From the NCBI GenBank assembly GCA_017893485.1, contig CM030366.1, positions 201,867,173-201,931,172 of the forward strand: a stretch of DNA of 64,000 nucleotides, read 5' to 3'. The position numbers were made by a program, and so were the translations under genes. A model generated the notes under the pieces. It worked only from the letters and a program-made list of their open reading frames with translations. It was not told the origin of the DNA and did not search any database. Within the stretch, counting starts at the first letter, position 1, and the number at the start of each line of letters is the position of its first letter. The stretch is from Hemerocallis citrina. Its lineage: Eukaryota > Streptophyta > Magnoliopsida > Asparagales > Asphodelaceae. Positions 18,301 to 33,300 of this stretch are shown here, piece after piece.

Positions 18301-21300
18301 AGAAGTGGTAGTGGTATTTTGTGTGACAAACGTATACCTTTAAAGTTGACGAAAAAAATTTATAGGAAGGTTGTTAAACCATCAATAATGTATGGAGCAG
18401 AGTGTTGGGTAAAAAAAAAACATGTCCAAAGAATGAATGTAGCGGAGATGAGGATGCTAAGATGGATGTGTGGTAAAACCATGAAGGATAGAATTAGAAA
18501 TGGGCATATACGAGACATGCTAAAGGTTGCTCCTATTTAATATAAGTTAAGAGAGAATTGCCTCAAGTGGTTTGGACATGTTACCCGTCGACCTAGTAGT
18601 GCCCCCTGTTAGAAAAGGTGATTTAATAAAGTATTGAAGGTAGAGTTAGGGGTAGGGGAAGACCTAAACTTATTTGGGTGGAAACGATGAGAAAAAATAT
18701 GATAGCTTGTGGCCTTACAGAAGATATAGCGCTAAACCGAGCAGAATGAAATCAGGATTCATGTAGCTGACCCCAACTAGTTGGGAAAAATGCTTTGTTG
18801 TTATTGTTGTTGTAATTATATTCATCCGAAAGGTGTGGAGAAGATTGCCAAATGCTAAACACTTTACTTTGGAGGGATTTGAGGGTGCCATTAGAAAGCT
18901 CTGACACTAGAATTGCACTGAACCCTGTAGGAATATCTCGAAGGCCTGAGTAACTAAATCAGAAGTCCCAAACAGCTAGGTATTCATTTAGATTATCTTT
19001 GTTGCAGTTGAGTTGCTTCAACTACTTACATAATATCAAAGGCCCAAATCAGCCAAGTTGTGTATTTATGACGATGATAACTAATTGTGTGTACTACTAA
19101 ATGGTAGACCGCAGACAATCCCTCCATCAATTAACATAAACAAGTTGAACATCAGTAAGTAAACTCCTTTCTCCTACCTACAAGTATCGAGATTGAGAGC
19201 TTGAAAAAGCCAGCTGGTTACTATCAGTCTCTGCTTGTTTAGATTGGTTCTGAAAGATTAGAAAGAATCTTTCCTTCGTTTGGTGAGTCTTAGTTTTCTG
19301 ATGAACAAAAATCAACTTTACTGCCTAAATATAGATTCCAGTTATTTGTTGGATACTTATTTTCTTAGTTTTAAATTACAAAAATACAATTGACTTATAG
19401 ATTCAAAGAAAATCACGAATACGATGAGACGAAATCTTGGATGCGATCATAAGATGCCTTACCATTTAATTTTTCAATGATATGAATATCAATTTATCGA
19501 TTAAACATTCACATCCAAGCGGAAGAAATATTGCATCGATTAATACTAATTATCCATGAAAATATGAGATATATTGGGATGTAATCAAAAGCTTTGCCTT
19601 ACAATTTAAGCGGGTGTGTGGTTTCTTATAAGTGCAAGTTTCGGTTGCAAGTGGAGATTTGAGGCTTCCCTTCAAATCGTTTTAATTCAACTTCCCAAAT
19701 ATCCTATAAGATTTCGAGGGAAAATGATGAATGTAATGTATTAAAATAGATATTATGTTCAGAAGTAGAGGATACTTTGCCAAAAAAAATCTGATGAAAA
19801 TCTTAAAATTTTCTCTTACAATTGCAGTTGCAACCTTTGCATCCCCCCCCCCCCCCCCCAAACAACAACAATAAAAAGATGATAGCAAGGTTTGACAACT
19901 CAGTTTATGTATCGGTTCCAATTTTCAAATTGACACAGAAGAGGTGTTTTTTTTTCATTCGGTCCCTTTACAAGTTTTGGTTTCAGTTAAACAATAGATT
20001 TCTTTATAAAGATACACCAAAATAATAAATTCCCTCTCTCTTGATCTTCTATCTTGATCTGTGCGACAACCACGAGGATGGTAGAAGGCAATTCTTGAGG
20101 ACTTGGAGCCGATAAATACCCCCTTCTCTTCTTTCTTTCGCATTAAATTCCTTGCTTGGTGATTCAATGGATTGGAGGAGAGGGAAACCAGGGATAAGGA
20201 AATTTGTGGACTTGACATCATGTTGAAGAAGCATCAAGTGGAGAACAGAGATTGACAGAGTAATTTGGAAGGATGTGAAGGTGGATGTTCTTCGTGAAAA
20301 AAGGACCCCGGTTACCAGTAGAAGTAGAAGAGTATATACTACTACTAGTGTCAGGGCCGACCCTAGCCATGTGCAACCTGTGCGGTTGCACAGAGCCCAT
20401 TAATAGTGAGGGCCCATTAATTATTATAAAAATTATGAAGAAGTCCCTCTGTTTATATCAAAATAATAATCCATCCTCTAACTTTTGAATTTACATATAG
20501 TCCCCTCCTAAATACTCAAATATCTATATACCTCTATATGTCAATTCTTGCACTCGGATCTCTTCTTATTCCAATTATAAATAAATGCCTCAAAATATTG
20601 GGATATTACAATTTTCATCAGTAAAGTTAGTATTGAAATATGCAAAGAAGGCCCAATTTTTTCATTCTGCACAAAACCCTATAAATCTCAAGACCGGCCT
20701 TGGCCAGTGTGCGACCTTCCTATTCATCTTCACCTGCTTGAAGATGAAGGCTCGTATGGTGCTCGTGTGGAAATCAAGAAAGATTGATGAAGGAGCAACG
20801 CCTTAGTTTTATTTCTCATAATGTTTGTTTCTTTTAGCCTTCATAGCCTTTGTTTACCAAAGGTGGAATCTTGCTTGGGAAACTCTCTTTTTCTTGTAAA
20901 GATTGCAATTTTATGATTAGCCATGCTCACTTTCCTATTATTTATAGGCTAAATATAAAAAAAGTACACAGTTTTGGGCCAGTTTAAAAAAAGTACACAA
21001 AAGTTTTTTTTTTGAAAGGACACAATGTTTAAATTAACTCCACTAGGTTAGTTAGGGTTAGGGTTAGGGTTAGGGTAGGGTTTAAACTGGCCCAAAACTC
21101 TGTATACTTTTTTTAAATATTGCCTTATTTATATGTATATAAATATATATATAGAATGACACCAATAACATTTAGGGAGGCAAAGTTCTAATGAGAACAT
21201 TACCAACACATGAAAATGTGGATATGGAGCTCTTAACAATGTGCAAAGAGTAAAAGGTTTCATGCCTCTAATAAATAGGATGTTTTGCCTTATAAGAGAA

Positions 21301-24300
21301 CATACTGTCAAAGGACATACGGACATACTGAGTTGCATCAGCTAGTGGTCATTTCTAATGTGTCAATTTATTTATTTTTATTTTAAAAGAGGATCCTCCC
21401 CTTATCTTCTTCTTCATAGCTTTTATTCTCCTTTATTTTGAATCCAAACATTTCAAGGAAAGCCAAACGTGGTTTTTCCTACTCAAAATTTTGTTAACGA
21501 TCATAATGCTTTAGGTGACCGCCTAGGAGTCAGAGTCATTCAAGCCAATCGTAGCTCATTCTACACCATCGGCTAGTTGTTGTTGTTATTTTTTGTGTGG
21601 GGGCAATCATATATGAATTCTTTACCTGAGAAGCAAGCAAGGATATGAACCCTCGATATGGATCAGGATCCGGGTAATATGGATTGTTTGAAGCACTGAA
21701 GAACCCTGTAAAAAGTATCACACAGAGTTTATTCCAGTGGGAGATCCTCGGATGCCTAAGTTAATCACTATAGAAGTATTTAGAGCTTTTGTGGAGCAGA
21801 GGTGGAGGGGTATTTATAGGCCATAAATCAGTTATAGTAGATAGATCAAGAAATGTATATTTTCTTCTAATTTGGCTTGATTAGTTATGGTAAAGGTAAA
21901 TATGGTAAATAATCCCCGATTTAGCTGAGATGAGCTAGAAATGTATTTTGCCTTAGGCAACAAGCAAGCATTGATTGCAGAACTGATTGGGTTTGGTCTT
22001 AGAGACTGCACATATTCTTTTCAGCTAGCATGTATGCGTGTCGGAGATCATGTGGCTTTTAGCCTCATCACTAGTATACCCTTGGTGTGTTGCCTTATAT
22101 GTGCTTGTTTGCACGACTTTGGAAGCACGCCTCCTATACTATGTTTTTATTGCATCTCGCAAGACCTGGTTGAAGGTTGGATAAAAACTTCTTCGTATTT
22201 TTCATGGTCTAGTGTCAAGGGTATTCAATTTCTCCTGTTAGTCCAATTGATTCCTTTCAACTCTGACATCGTCCCGAATACATAGGCAACAATAGCTGGT
22301 CGTGATCACATGTCGGAAAGTCATTACAACCCATAGCTTCTTCATCCGCGATGCGCCACCTATAGTCATATCTCATCCGTGATCGGGGAAAGCCACTCGA
22401 ACTCATGGGTCCTCACCTACTTCCCCGAGCCATCAATGACAGACCGGTAGCCTTACCAACCTGGATAAAATGTTCCATTGATGCTTCTTCTCAGTAGGAC
22501 ACCCAAGATGTGGTATGGTTGGAGTTCATACCACATGGAGGAGGATTGTCGAAGGCCCAATGGTGAAGGAGGGGAGCAAGGAAAAGGGTGATCTCATGCA
22601 CTAGAGGGTTCACTTTTGAATTATCTATCTTGTAGTGTTTAATTTTTAAAGTTCTAGTTTTCATGCAGCAATTTTTAATCTCCATGTGTGGATACTCCGC
22701 TTTGGCTATTTGACTATTTCTTGGTCATCAATAGCATTCATATAGTAGCATTCACATTGTCCATATGGCATGTACATGAGAAGTAGGGTCGAAAATATTA
22801 TTTTTAAGGAGCTAAGGGTGATAAATGAAAGAAAGGCAAAATTTGAAAATTGTTAGGTGGATTGAAGAGTAATATGGTTGGCAATTTGGAGGGTTTTACT
22901 TCAAATATTAAACCCAAAACTTGTGGAGGACCCGATCATTCTTCCCACAAGAATCCGAGCCTTATCTAAACAGATTTGTTTTAACAGCTAAATAATTCTA
23001 GATTGAGTCAAAGTTGTGTCAAATAAGGTTTATGGGTTTCAAATGATCAAATCTGTGAATGTGAATGGGAATGGATGGATGAATTCTTAGAACTAATCTT
23101 TTGGTAATGTAAAACTACAAAGACTTGAGATATAGGGGGAAGGTAACTGATGGTTTCTAGAAAATATTCCAAATTAAACATTTCGGTTAAGAACTAAATT
23201 AAGACGACCCTCGTTAAAAGAAGAGGATTTGCACTTGGATGCTATCGGTTTATCTGGTCAATGGTTTAAACTAACATCATGATTTCATGGGATGAGATTG
23301 AATTCGGGTTGGATTCTGAATATATCTGATAAGTGATTATTTTATAATTCGAATTCAACAAAGGTACTAGAAGCATGATTGTTGCCTATGTTAAACATAA
23401 TAGCAATATGGCATTAGAGGTGATAAATTCATTTTAAACTTGTTCTCCTGTAAATCAACACTCTACCTATATAAATGACATCCAACTCAATTGAGAAGAG
23501 GACGGTCATTCTTTCATTGGAAAACCAATTTCCGAATCCAAAACTCTCACTCTCCATTCTCTTACTCTTTCCATGTAACTCAAAGGAATAGCAAGCGTGA
23601 ACCAAATTCAGAGCTTCCAACCTCTCAGATAACTAATTCTTTCCCTCTTTTTAAAGATTCATTCTGCATTCATCAATTTTTTGCATTTAGATCATTTACA
23701 CTCATATAAGCCATATTTTCATGGCATAAAAAATAACTCCACTTTCAAAATCATCCATTTTCCTCGCCTAGTTAGGGGTAAGGGGAGTTTTGGCTCTCAC
23801 TGGCTTCGTGTTAATAAATTGTTTAGTTTACATGTTTAATTTATGCATGCTTTTAGCTTTATATCTAGTTACTACAAATTGTTTTTTCTAATTTATTTTG
23901 TTATTTCTTCCCTTTTCTGAGTTGTTTTGTAGAGAGAAACAAATATGAAGTGGACCCATCTTGCAGATAGGCTCTGTTGAAGTTGGCTCATGAACTTTAC
24001 TCTTCCAAATTAAAGGTGACCAACGGCTGAACAAGAACACTGTGGCGATCGTGAACAAATAAATATGTGATGCTAAATTTCAAGTTTATAATTTTGTGTT
24101 GGCACAATGTACTACTTTGCTTTCTTATGTAATGCATTTAAGCTTCAAAAAATGTGGTTCTATTTTACTTCTACTTTGGCACTGCGTCTTGATGTGTGAA
24201 GATGTGAGCATCTTCCCTTTTAATGGAAGAGGGCCTTGTTTAATGGGCATACAACTAACTTGTAACAGTCTCTGACAATATTGCTTTAGTGTTTCTACTT

Positions 24301-27300
24301 TTGATCAAACAGTCAACATAATGTCTCATAGAGTGGAGTACTTTTGGTTAAAGTAGTTAATCCATGACTCTGCAATTGTGGTACCCCGCTCGGGGATGAC
24401 ATATTGACTACGGGTGGTACAAAACAAATGAAGAGTTATGGATCGCCGTGACTCGACGCACTATCACGACGAACTACTTTTGCCTAAATATTAGGGGCGA
24501 TGTTGAGGTTTAAAGGAACAAAGCTACTCCAAGGATCTAATATGGCTAACTGAAGAAGTTGAATGCCCTTGACACTGGATGACAAAAATACAAAGGGAAT
24601 CCGATGAAATGCTTAATTGAGTCTTGTAAGATGCAATACCAAAGGAGAAGATAATGTGTATTCCCGAAGGCGTACAGAGCAAGCGAAAAAAAGACAAGAC
24701 AACCAAAATACACGAGTTGGTCGATGCCTCGATGGTGCATAAAGAGATGAAATGACACGAACAACTCCAACTCCTTAATGATCACTCAAGGCATTAAAAC
24801 CACTCACAAATTTTGAGTGAAAAACCATGAAGCACACCACGCTAAAACACTGGACTCTGCTAAATATTTTTGCATATGTGAAAGACTAATTGTGTCAAAT
24901 CCAATGAACTTATTCAAAAGTAAGTTTTTTTCATTCACTACTGGAATATTTACCATATCTTTAACATTTAGTGATATATTAATATATAGGGGCTGACATA
25001 TGGGTTTTTTTAGCACCCGTTTGTGGCCGGGCTGATATATGAGTCGATATATATATATATACTATATGTGGGATATATTCTATGTGTGACTGGTTTCTAT
25101 TTATTTTCATAATTGATTATAGGTTAAAGAGTTTGTTTCATCTGAAGTTTTGTAAGTCCATATATGTTTGTATCACATCAAGCACATAAAAAATAAATCA
25201 ACCACCACATCTGGAAAGGTGCTTTTAGTTTTAGTTATTTGCAAAAGTGCTTTTGCACATCAAGGAAGATCTTTAATATTATTTTGTTCACGACAGTGTC
25301 AAACTAAAAGCAAATAGTTCACTGATGTATAACATTTTTTTTTTATCGTTAAACGGTGGGTTGAATACCCCCGCGTTTCATTAAAAAGACTTTAACAAAA
25401 CATACAACCAAAAATAAGGCTTATGAAGTTTAGATCCCCACATGCTGGGTCCTGGAACTCATACACCCCAACCCAGGGGCGAAGCCAGAACAAATTTTTC
25501 AGGGGGGCCAAGAAAAAATTCTATAACTATATATAAATATATAGGTATTTTTTAATAATTTTTAGGGGGGCCAAATAACAAAATTTAATAGATTTAAGGG
25601 GGGTTTTGAAAAAAATTTAAAGGGATTTTCAAAATTTTGGCCCGGGCCCCCACATAGCTCCGCCCATGCCCCAACCAACAAACAAAAATACAACAAAATC
25701 TAATCCTACTGATCGGCCGACCTCGTCCAAGTCAATTTCTCATGCCAATTTGAGCTCATTCTCTCTCTCAGTCCCTAGCTTGTATACCGTTTATCCGCTC
25801 CGTTGCTCGCATGGACACCTCCGTCGCCCCCATCAGTGATTCATACGTCAACTTCAATCACCATATGAGAGATCGCAGGCACTCCACCAATCTGACAACT
25901 TCCTGTACAGATTGAGTCCTGGTTCTTATCCCTACGCTTGACCCTCGTTAACTCTCACCGACACCTCGCAAAGAAGGATGTCCTCTCCACTGACTGCTCG
26001 CACACCTCCGTCGCCCCCATCAATACTCACGCGTCAACTTCAAGCACCATATGAGAGACCGCAGGCACTCCACCAATCTGACAACTCCCTGTACAGATTG
26101 AGTCCTGGTTCTCATCCCCTCGCTTGACCCTCGTTGACTCTCACTGGCACCTCGCAACGAAGGTTGTCATCTCACCTGATTGCTGAACAAACGCCATCAC
26201 CCCCTCCAACCCTCCAAGCCCCCTGACACGAGAGAGACCTTAGGCACCTCTCACTTTGACCTGAATAGGACAAAATAGAGCTCAAACTATAAAATTGTCG
26301 GACTACCGTCGTCCCACCAATTAGGATACATTTTCTTGCTAATTGTAAGTTGGTTATAATTTGGATATTTAGGAAGAAAATTTGGATATTAGGGACTCCT
26401 CCGCTACTCCTTTCTCTCACACACAACTCAATCTCCTCTCTCCCCTTCCCCACATCTCCCAACATGGACCGAAGCTCAAACACCACTTCCCCCATTCCAA
26501 TTTCCTCACATAACACTCTCCCGCACCAAACCAAAGAAACTATACCTGCCAACGAAGCCGCAGATTGAAACTGTGCGTTCGAGGAACCGTAAACACCAAT
26601 GACGGTACAATGAACACCCATCCACAAAGAAACACCCTCACAATTGCTTACCATCAATTCCTGTCCATAACTATCCGCAACCATCTCTTTCTTGACGATG
26701 AGGGACACACCCGACAAGATCACGACTCCACCACAGTTCGACGCTGGCCCCTGCGACCGACTCCATGTCCCAAGTCGACGTCGTCCGACGTCCGGTACCC
26801 CATGTCGTCGATCTCGTCTTCCTCAGCAAAACCATCCCCATCAGCGTTTTGGATGCTTTAACTTCTGCGCTTCCCGGAACTCATTACACCCCGAATTCAC
26901 TAAACTCTGAACCTCCAATCTACCAGATGAAACAAATCCAGGAAACTGATACCTGGAAATCCCCAATTCTCCTCCTAATTCGTCTCCCTTCTTCTTCTCA
27001 TACTTGCCACATGTAGCTGCTAGCAATCTACACTGCTGCTTTGATGGCCCCTTTCTCCAGTGCGGTTGCGGCGACGTTGGCCCCTCCAGCGACACTCGAC
27101 CGACGCTTGGAGGAGCACGCCGGAGGGAGCTCGACAGGATCTGGAGGGCATCGACGGATCGGCGGTGTAGTCTCCCTTGTCGACCGATCGGACGGCTCGA
27201 CGGGACGATGCGATGTTGCTCGACTGGAGGAGCCAGCCGTGTTGAATTCTAACTGCGGAATAAACTCAACAACGACGACGAGATGCAAGAACTACAGAAC

Positions 27301-30300
27301 CAAAACATGAGAACAAAGAACAACCAAAAGCAACACACAAGAATACACAAGATTTTTATCGAGGTTCACCCAAACAATTGCTACTTTCCCGCACAGAGGT
27401 ACTCCTGCGATTTCCACTAGAAATATGAAGATTAGGTTTACAAATCTCTCAAGAACTCACCACCAAGGTGTAGGGTTTCTCTCTATCTCCCTCTCTCTTA
27501 ATGACGGCTGGTAGATCTCTCTTTTCTTTTGGCTTAGCCCTAAAATCATACACAATACAATATATATAGGATTCCACATCTCTAATCTCAGCCGTTCATC
27601 TATTCAGCATCGGGACGGTCGACCGGTCCATCTTGACGGTCGATCGGTCTTCTCCCTCGACTGCACGAAATCCAACAGAGAGCGGGTCGGTCGACTGCGC
27701 GGTCGACCGGTCTTTCCTTCAAGATACAGAACTGAGTCAGAGGGCGGGACGGTCGACTGCGCAGTCGACCGGTCGACTTGCCTGGACCGCAACTCTGCTG
27801 TAGCACTTGCTACTCTTGACCTGTAGCTCCCACTTCGACTCTCCTTCCCGACTATTTTCTTCAACTCATTATCGTGTATTGGATCCACAAACCCCAACAA
27901 TCTCCCACTTGGAGACATATACACGAAGTCTCTAACCTGTTCTCCATTCTTCCATTGGCATAGTCTAGGCCTGTGCCTCTGCGAGTCTCCTCAACAATTA
28001 ACTTGGAGACAATCCGATAGCGGTATAGCAAAACTGATGTTTCTTGCTATCCACCACATTAGTGAGCATGTCCGCCGGATTCTTAGTACCAAGAATCTTA
28101 GTTAGCTTCAACCATTTCTTCTCAACCGCCATTCTGACAAAATGATACCTCATTTGAATGTGCCGAGTCCTAGAGTGATATACCGAGTTTTTCGCTAAGA
28201 AAACTGCACTTTGACTGTCACACCATAGTCCACCGATGGATTGCTTCCTGCCCAACTGTTTCATAAGCTCCGAAATCCACAACATGTCTTTCGTCGCTTC
28301 CGTAAGTGCCATATACTGACTCCGTGGTTGACTGCGCTACAACCTTTTGTAACTGTGAAGCCCAACTAACAGCTGTTCCACCAACTGTAAATACATACCC
28401 TGTAGTACTTCTGCAACCATCACGATCGCCCAAAAAATCCGCATCTACATAACCATGTATATGCAAAGAGTCTCCCAAAATAAAGAGTGATCTGAAGTAC
28501 CTGCTAGATATCTAAGAATCCATCTTACTGCATCCCAATGCTGTTTAGCTTGGATTCTTCATGTAACGGCTGACAACTCTCACTGCTTATGCGATGTCTG
28601 GTCTTGTAGACACCATCGCATACATCAAACTCCCAACGGCTGAGGCATAAGGAATAGCAGCCATTTCTTCCATCTCTGCCTCTGTCTTAGGACACAAGTC
28701 CATTGATAATTTAAAGTGAGCAGCCAAGGGACAAGTGACTGGCCTCATGCCATCCATATTGAATCTCTTCAACACCTTCTTCACATAGTCCGCTTGTGAT
28801 AACCAAAGCTTCTTGCTACTCCTATCTCTACTGATCTTTATGCCGAGGATTTGCTTTGCTTCATCCAAGTCCTTCATTGAAAACTCTGAAGCTAGCATCT
28901 TTTTCACTTCCTTGATCTTCTCCATATATGAACCTGCTAACAGCATGTCGTCTACATACAATGTCAAGGTAACTGTATCATTATCCTCATATCTACGAAG
29001 ATACACACAATGATCCGTTTTGCATTTATCGAAACCTTTTCCTCTCATGAAGCAATCAAATTTCAAGTACCATTGCCGCGGTGCTTGTTTGAGCCCATAA
29101 AGACTCTTCTTCAATCGACACACCATGTCTTCCTTTCCTTTAGCTTCAAAACATGTGGGTTATTTCATATACAGCTCTTCTTCGACATCACCATGGAGAA
29201 ATGCTGTCTTCACATCCAACTGCTCTAAGTGCAAGTCTTCAACTGCCACAATATTGAGCAAAACCCTAATAAAAGCCATCTTCACAACCGGTGCAAAGAT
29301 CTCACTATAATTGATATCTTCCCTTTGAGAGAATCCTTTCACAACAAGCCTGACCTTGTACCTCTTACTGCCATCTGCCTCATCTTTGACTCTAAAAACC
29401 CATTTGTTCATAAGAGCGCGCTTCCCTACAGGTAACTTGGTGAACTCCCAGGTTTGGTTCTGTTCCAAGGAGCTCATCTCGTCCCTCATGGCTGACTCCC
29501 ACTGAATTCGAGCTTCATCCCTCAAAGCCTCCTCATGAGTCTCTGGCTCCCCTGAATCTGTGTACAGAACATGCTCGTGAACAACACTAGCTGATGGATC
29601 AAATATCCTGGTTGGCCTCCTCTCTCATGTCGATCTCCTCAATGTGGGTACCTGGTTCAGGTTCCCCGAACTGTTCTAGGCTGTAGCTGTTCGTCTTGGA
29701 TAACCTGCTCATTCTCAATAGGCTCACTATGAGCCTCCTGTGCTGCCTGTGGTACCTGTACCTGCTGCTGCACTGTAGGGCCCCCAGTCTGAATCTGAGT
29801 CTGAGTCTGAACTCCAATCTGACTCTGAACTGGTTGTACTGTCTTGACCTGTGTGTCTGTCCTTGTATAGAACTTCTTCATTGAACACTACATTCCAGCT
29901 GCGAATGACTTTGTTATCCACAAAATCCCAAGCCTGTAACCATACTCATCGCCACCGTAGCCAATGAAGACACACCTTCTGGACTTAGAGTCCAACTTCT
30001 TTCTTTCTTCCTTGTCAATTAGTGCATATGCCATACAACCATAAACTTTCAAATACGAATAATTAACAGTTTTACCTGACCATAGTTCTTCTGGAATGGC
30101 CCCATCAAGGGCACTAGACGAGCAACGGTTAATCAAGTACACTGCTGTATCAACTGTAGCGGCCCAAAGATGGACCGGAAGACCTGCATGAAGTCTCATG
30201 CATCTCGCTCTTTCGAGTATCGTGCGGTTCATACTTTCTGCTATACCATTATCCTGTGGAGTCTTAGGAACTGTCTTGATTTCTCTGATACCTTTCTTTG

Positions 30301-33300
30301 CCAAATAGTTAACAAACTCTTTGCTTGTGTACTCACCTCCGTTGTCTGACTTGATTGCTTTCACCTTGCAACTTGTCTCATTCTCAACCCTGGCCTTCCA
30401 AGCTCTGAATGCCTCAAATACTTCTGATTTCTCGCGATTTGCATAAATCCAAACTTTTCTTGTAGCGTCATCGATGAATGTGACGAAGTATCTCTTCCCA
30501 CACAACTGTATATACCAACTCTAGCTTCGCAAGCTTCTTCTCACGCCCACCCAACTGAAAGCTAACTGTCTTATGTTTGCCCATCATACAATTCTCACAA
30601 AAATCCATTTCAACCTTCTTCAGCCCCGACAAAAGATCCCTAGAACAAAGCTGCTTGACACCTTTTTCACCAAGGTGCCCCAACCTGACATGCCATAGAA
30701 TTGAAGAGGAACTACCTACTGATGCTGTCGCAATGATATCACCTGAATCACCTCCCCTGAGTAAGTACAACGTGCCACCACGCTTTCTTTTTTGCCACCA
30801 ACCTGGCACCTGTAGTCACCTTCCATTCTCCATGCCCAAACGTTGTTGTAAACCCTTCTTTGTCTAGTTTGCTAGTTGAGATCAAGTTTTTCTTCAAGCT
30901 CGGAATATGTCTTGCGTCATATAAGACTAACTGCCCACCATTGCGAGCCTTCACTCTCATAGTGTCTCTACCCATAACTGGACATATCTGCCCATTACCA
31001 ACTGAAACTATACCAAAATCACCTGTCCTGTAATCCTCAAAAACATCCCTCATTGGGGTACAATAATAAGAAGCACCTGAGTCTATACACCAATCACTTT
31101 GCAAAATATTAAATCCAGCAGATAAACACAATTCATCTAGACGGGATTCAATACTTACCACATTGGCTACCTGAGACCCTACTTGCGCTTTCTTATACTC
31201 CTCGCATTGGTCTCTCATGTGTCCTGCCTTCTTGCAGTACCAACACTCACCTTTGTGATTTTCTGTTCTTGACTTGGACCTGTGATTCCTACTTTGCGAC
31301 CTCCCTCTGTTGTTACTTCTACCACGGTTATCAACTGACAGCGCGGTATTACTAGGATATGACACCGAAGTCTCTCCATGTCTCTTCCTCCTTGCATCCT
31401 CATTCATGATGCTGCTTATAACATTCTTTAGGATTGTCGTATCAGTGATGGTGCTAGTAATAGTCTGTTCTACTGTGCCGTAACTATCGGGAAGATTGGA
31501 TAGCAACAACAACGATTGTGCCCTCCTCAAACTTTAAACCCGACGATTCCATTTGATTGTAAACCATACAGAAATTGTTGATATGCTCAGCAACCGAACC
31601 CTTTTCTGACAATTTCAAGTTAACCAACTTCTTTAGGTGTAAGATCTGATTCGCTGCATTCGGCTTCTCAAACATTTCTGTCAAAATTTCCATTGCCTCC
31701 TTTGCGGTTCTTGCCTTCTCAATAGGAAATAGCGTCTTCCTGCTCAGTGACAACTAAATCTGTCCTAGCGCTTTCTGATCCAATCTATTCCAGGCTGCCA
31801 ATGCAACCAGATCGACCTCCGGCCCTTCTGGCTTCACACCAAACAACGGATCATCTAGATCCTTCTGTTGGAGATACACAATCATTTGGATCTTCCACAT
31901 TGTGAAATCCGTTCTATCGAACTCCTTGACTCTACTCTTGTCCCCCATCTCAATCAATACTACCAACCTGTAGCTCTGATACCACTTTGTTGAATTCTAA
32001 CTGCGGAATAAACTCAACAACGACGACGAGATGCAAGAACTATAGAACCAAAACAAGAGAACAATGAACAACCAAAAGCAACACACAAGAACACACAAGA
32101 TTTTTATCGAGGTTCACCCAAACAATGGCTACTTCCCCGCGCAGAGGCACTCCTGCAATTTCTACAAGAAATATGAAGATTAGGTTTACAAATCTCTTAA
32201 AAACTCACCACCAAGGTATCAGATTTCTCTCTATCTTCCTCTCTCCTATCTTCCTCTCTCTTAATGACGGCTGGTAGATCTCACTTTTTTTTGGCTTAAC
32301 CCTAAAATTGTACACAATACAATATATATAGGATTCCATATCTCTAATCTCAGCCGTTCATCTATTCAGCATCGGGACGGTCGACCAGTCTTCTCCCTCG
32401 ACTGCACGAAATCCAACAGAAAGCGGGTCGGTCGACTGCGCGGTCAACCGGTCTTTCCTTCAAGATACAGAACTGAGTCAGAAGGCGGGACGTCGACTGC
32501 GCGGTCGACCGGTCGACTTGCCTGGGCGGTCGGGGGGTGCGGTCGACCGCAACTCTGCTGTAGCACTTGCTACTCTTGACCTGTAGCTCCCACTTCGACT
32601 CTCCTTTCCGACTATCTTCTTCAACTCATTATCGTGTATTGGATCCACAAACCTCAACACGCCAGCAGTTGCTCGATGGGAGTTGAGTGGGTGCTCAACT
32701 AGACGGATCGCCGCGTCTGTCGATCGTCGTCTTCAATGGTAACTGGAGGCTGGAGTAGCAACTGCGAGAGGGGAGTGTTGGACGGCGGAGAGGGGTGACC
32801 TGGGTGGGTCGGCGAAGTCCTAGCCGCCACCCCCTCCAAACTCAGATCTAGATCTAGGGTTTCTTGTTTTTGGGTTTTTCAGGGGAGCATCTCTCTCTAG
32901 AAAATCTAGAGAGAGAAACTCTTTTTTTGGTTTTTTCCGATGTATATCAATTTTTAAAATGTAGTATTAACCATCGAATGGGTTGAAATGAAAAAGGGGG
33001 AAAAATTGAAATAGACTAAGTGATTAACGAAACCAATCCTATTAATTATTAACTCGTGCATCCCACCGACAGTGAAAAATGAATGAAACATTGGACTAGA
33101 TAGGGAAATATGATTATAGTATAGTTTTAACTTTTAAGTATGCACCGAATACATAAGTTAGTATTTGGTACCAATCAAAGAACGAGATAGTGTATACGAG
33201 GAAACAAGTGAACATGTATATAAAGAGGAAGCTCTTAAAGCAGTCTAAGCAGATAACTATTGCCAAAGAACAAAAATAACTCCGACAAATTTAGGACTGT

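Larger units (their letters stand above)
27240..32659 (-). mobile_element. Copia LTR retrotransposon (Tork/Tnt1-like), complete but decayed, 5.4 kb
   Basis: LTRs 27240-27899 (660 bp) and 31988-32659 (672 bp), TGTTG...CAACA. Next to the right LTR is TGGTATCAGAGC (minus strand, about 31974-31985), complementary to initiator tRNA-Met; next to the left LTR is the purine tract AAGTGGGAGAT. Order gag-protease-integrase-RT-RNase H is Copia order. The LTRs differ by substitutions and by small indels, so the insertion is not recent. GCCAG occurs at 27232-27236 and 32661-32665, slightly offset from the LTR tips, and may be a blurred target duplication. LTRs are rich in GGTCGACC palindromes. Confidence 0.93.

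Noticed and set aside
21048..21080. A true chromosome-end telomere
   Set aside because: Only four units, inside a small inverted repeat in an intron.
24939..25100. CACTA transposon end (CACTACTGGAA)
   Set aside because: No matching inverted end or 3-bp duplication was found nearby.
26172..26723. 183-codon minus-strand frame as a host gene
   Set aside because: Lies inside a LINE-like element within the syntaxin intron, with no recognised domain.
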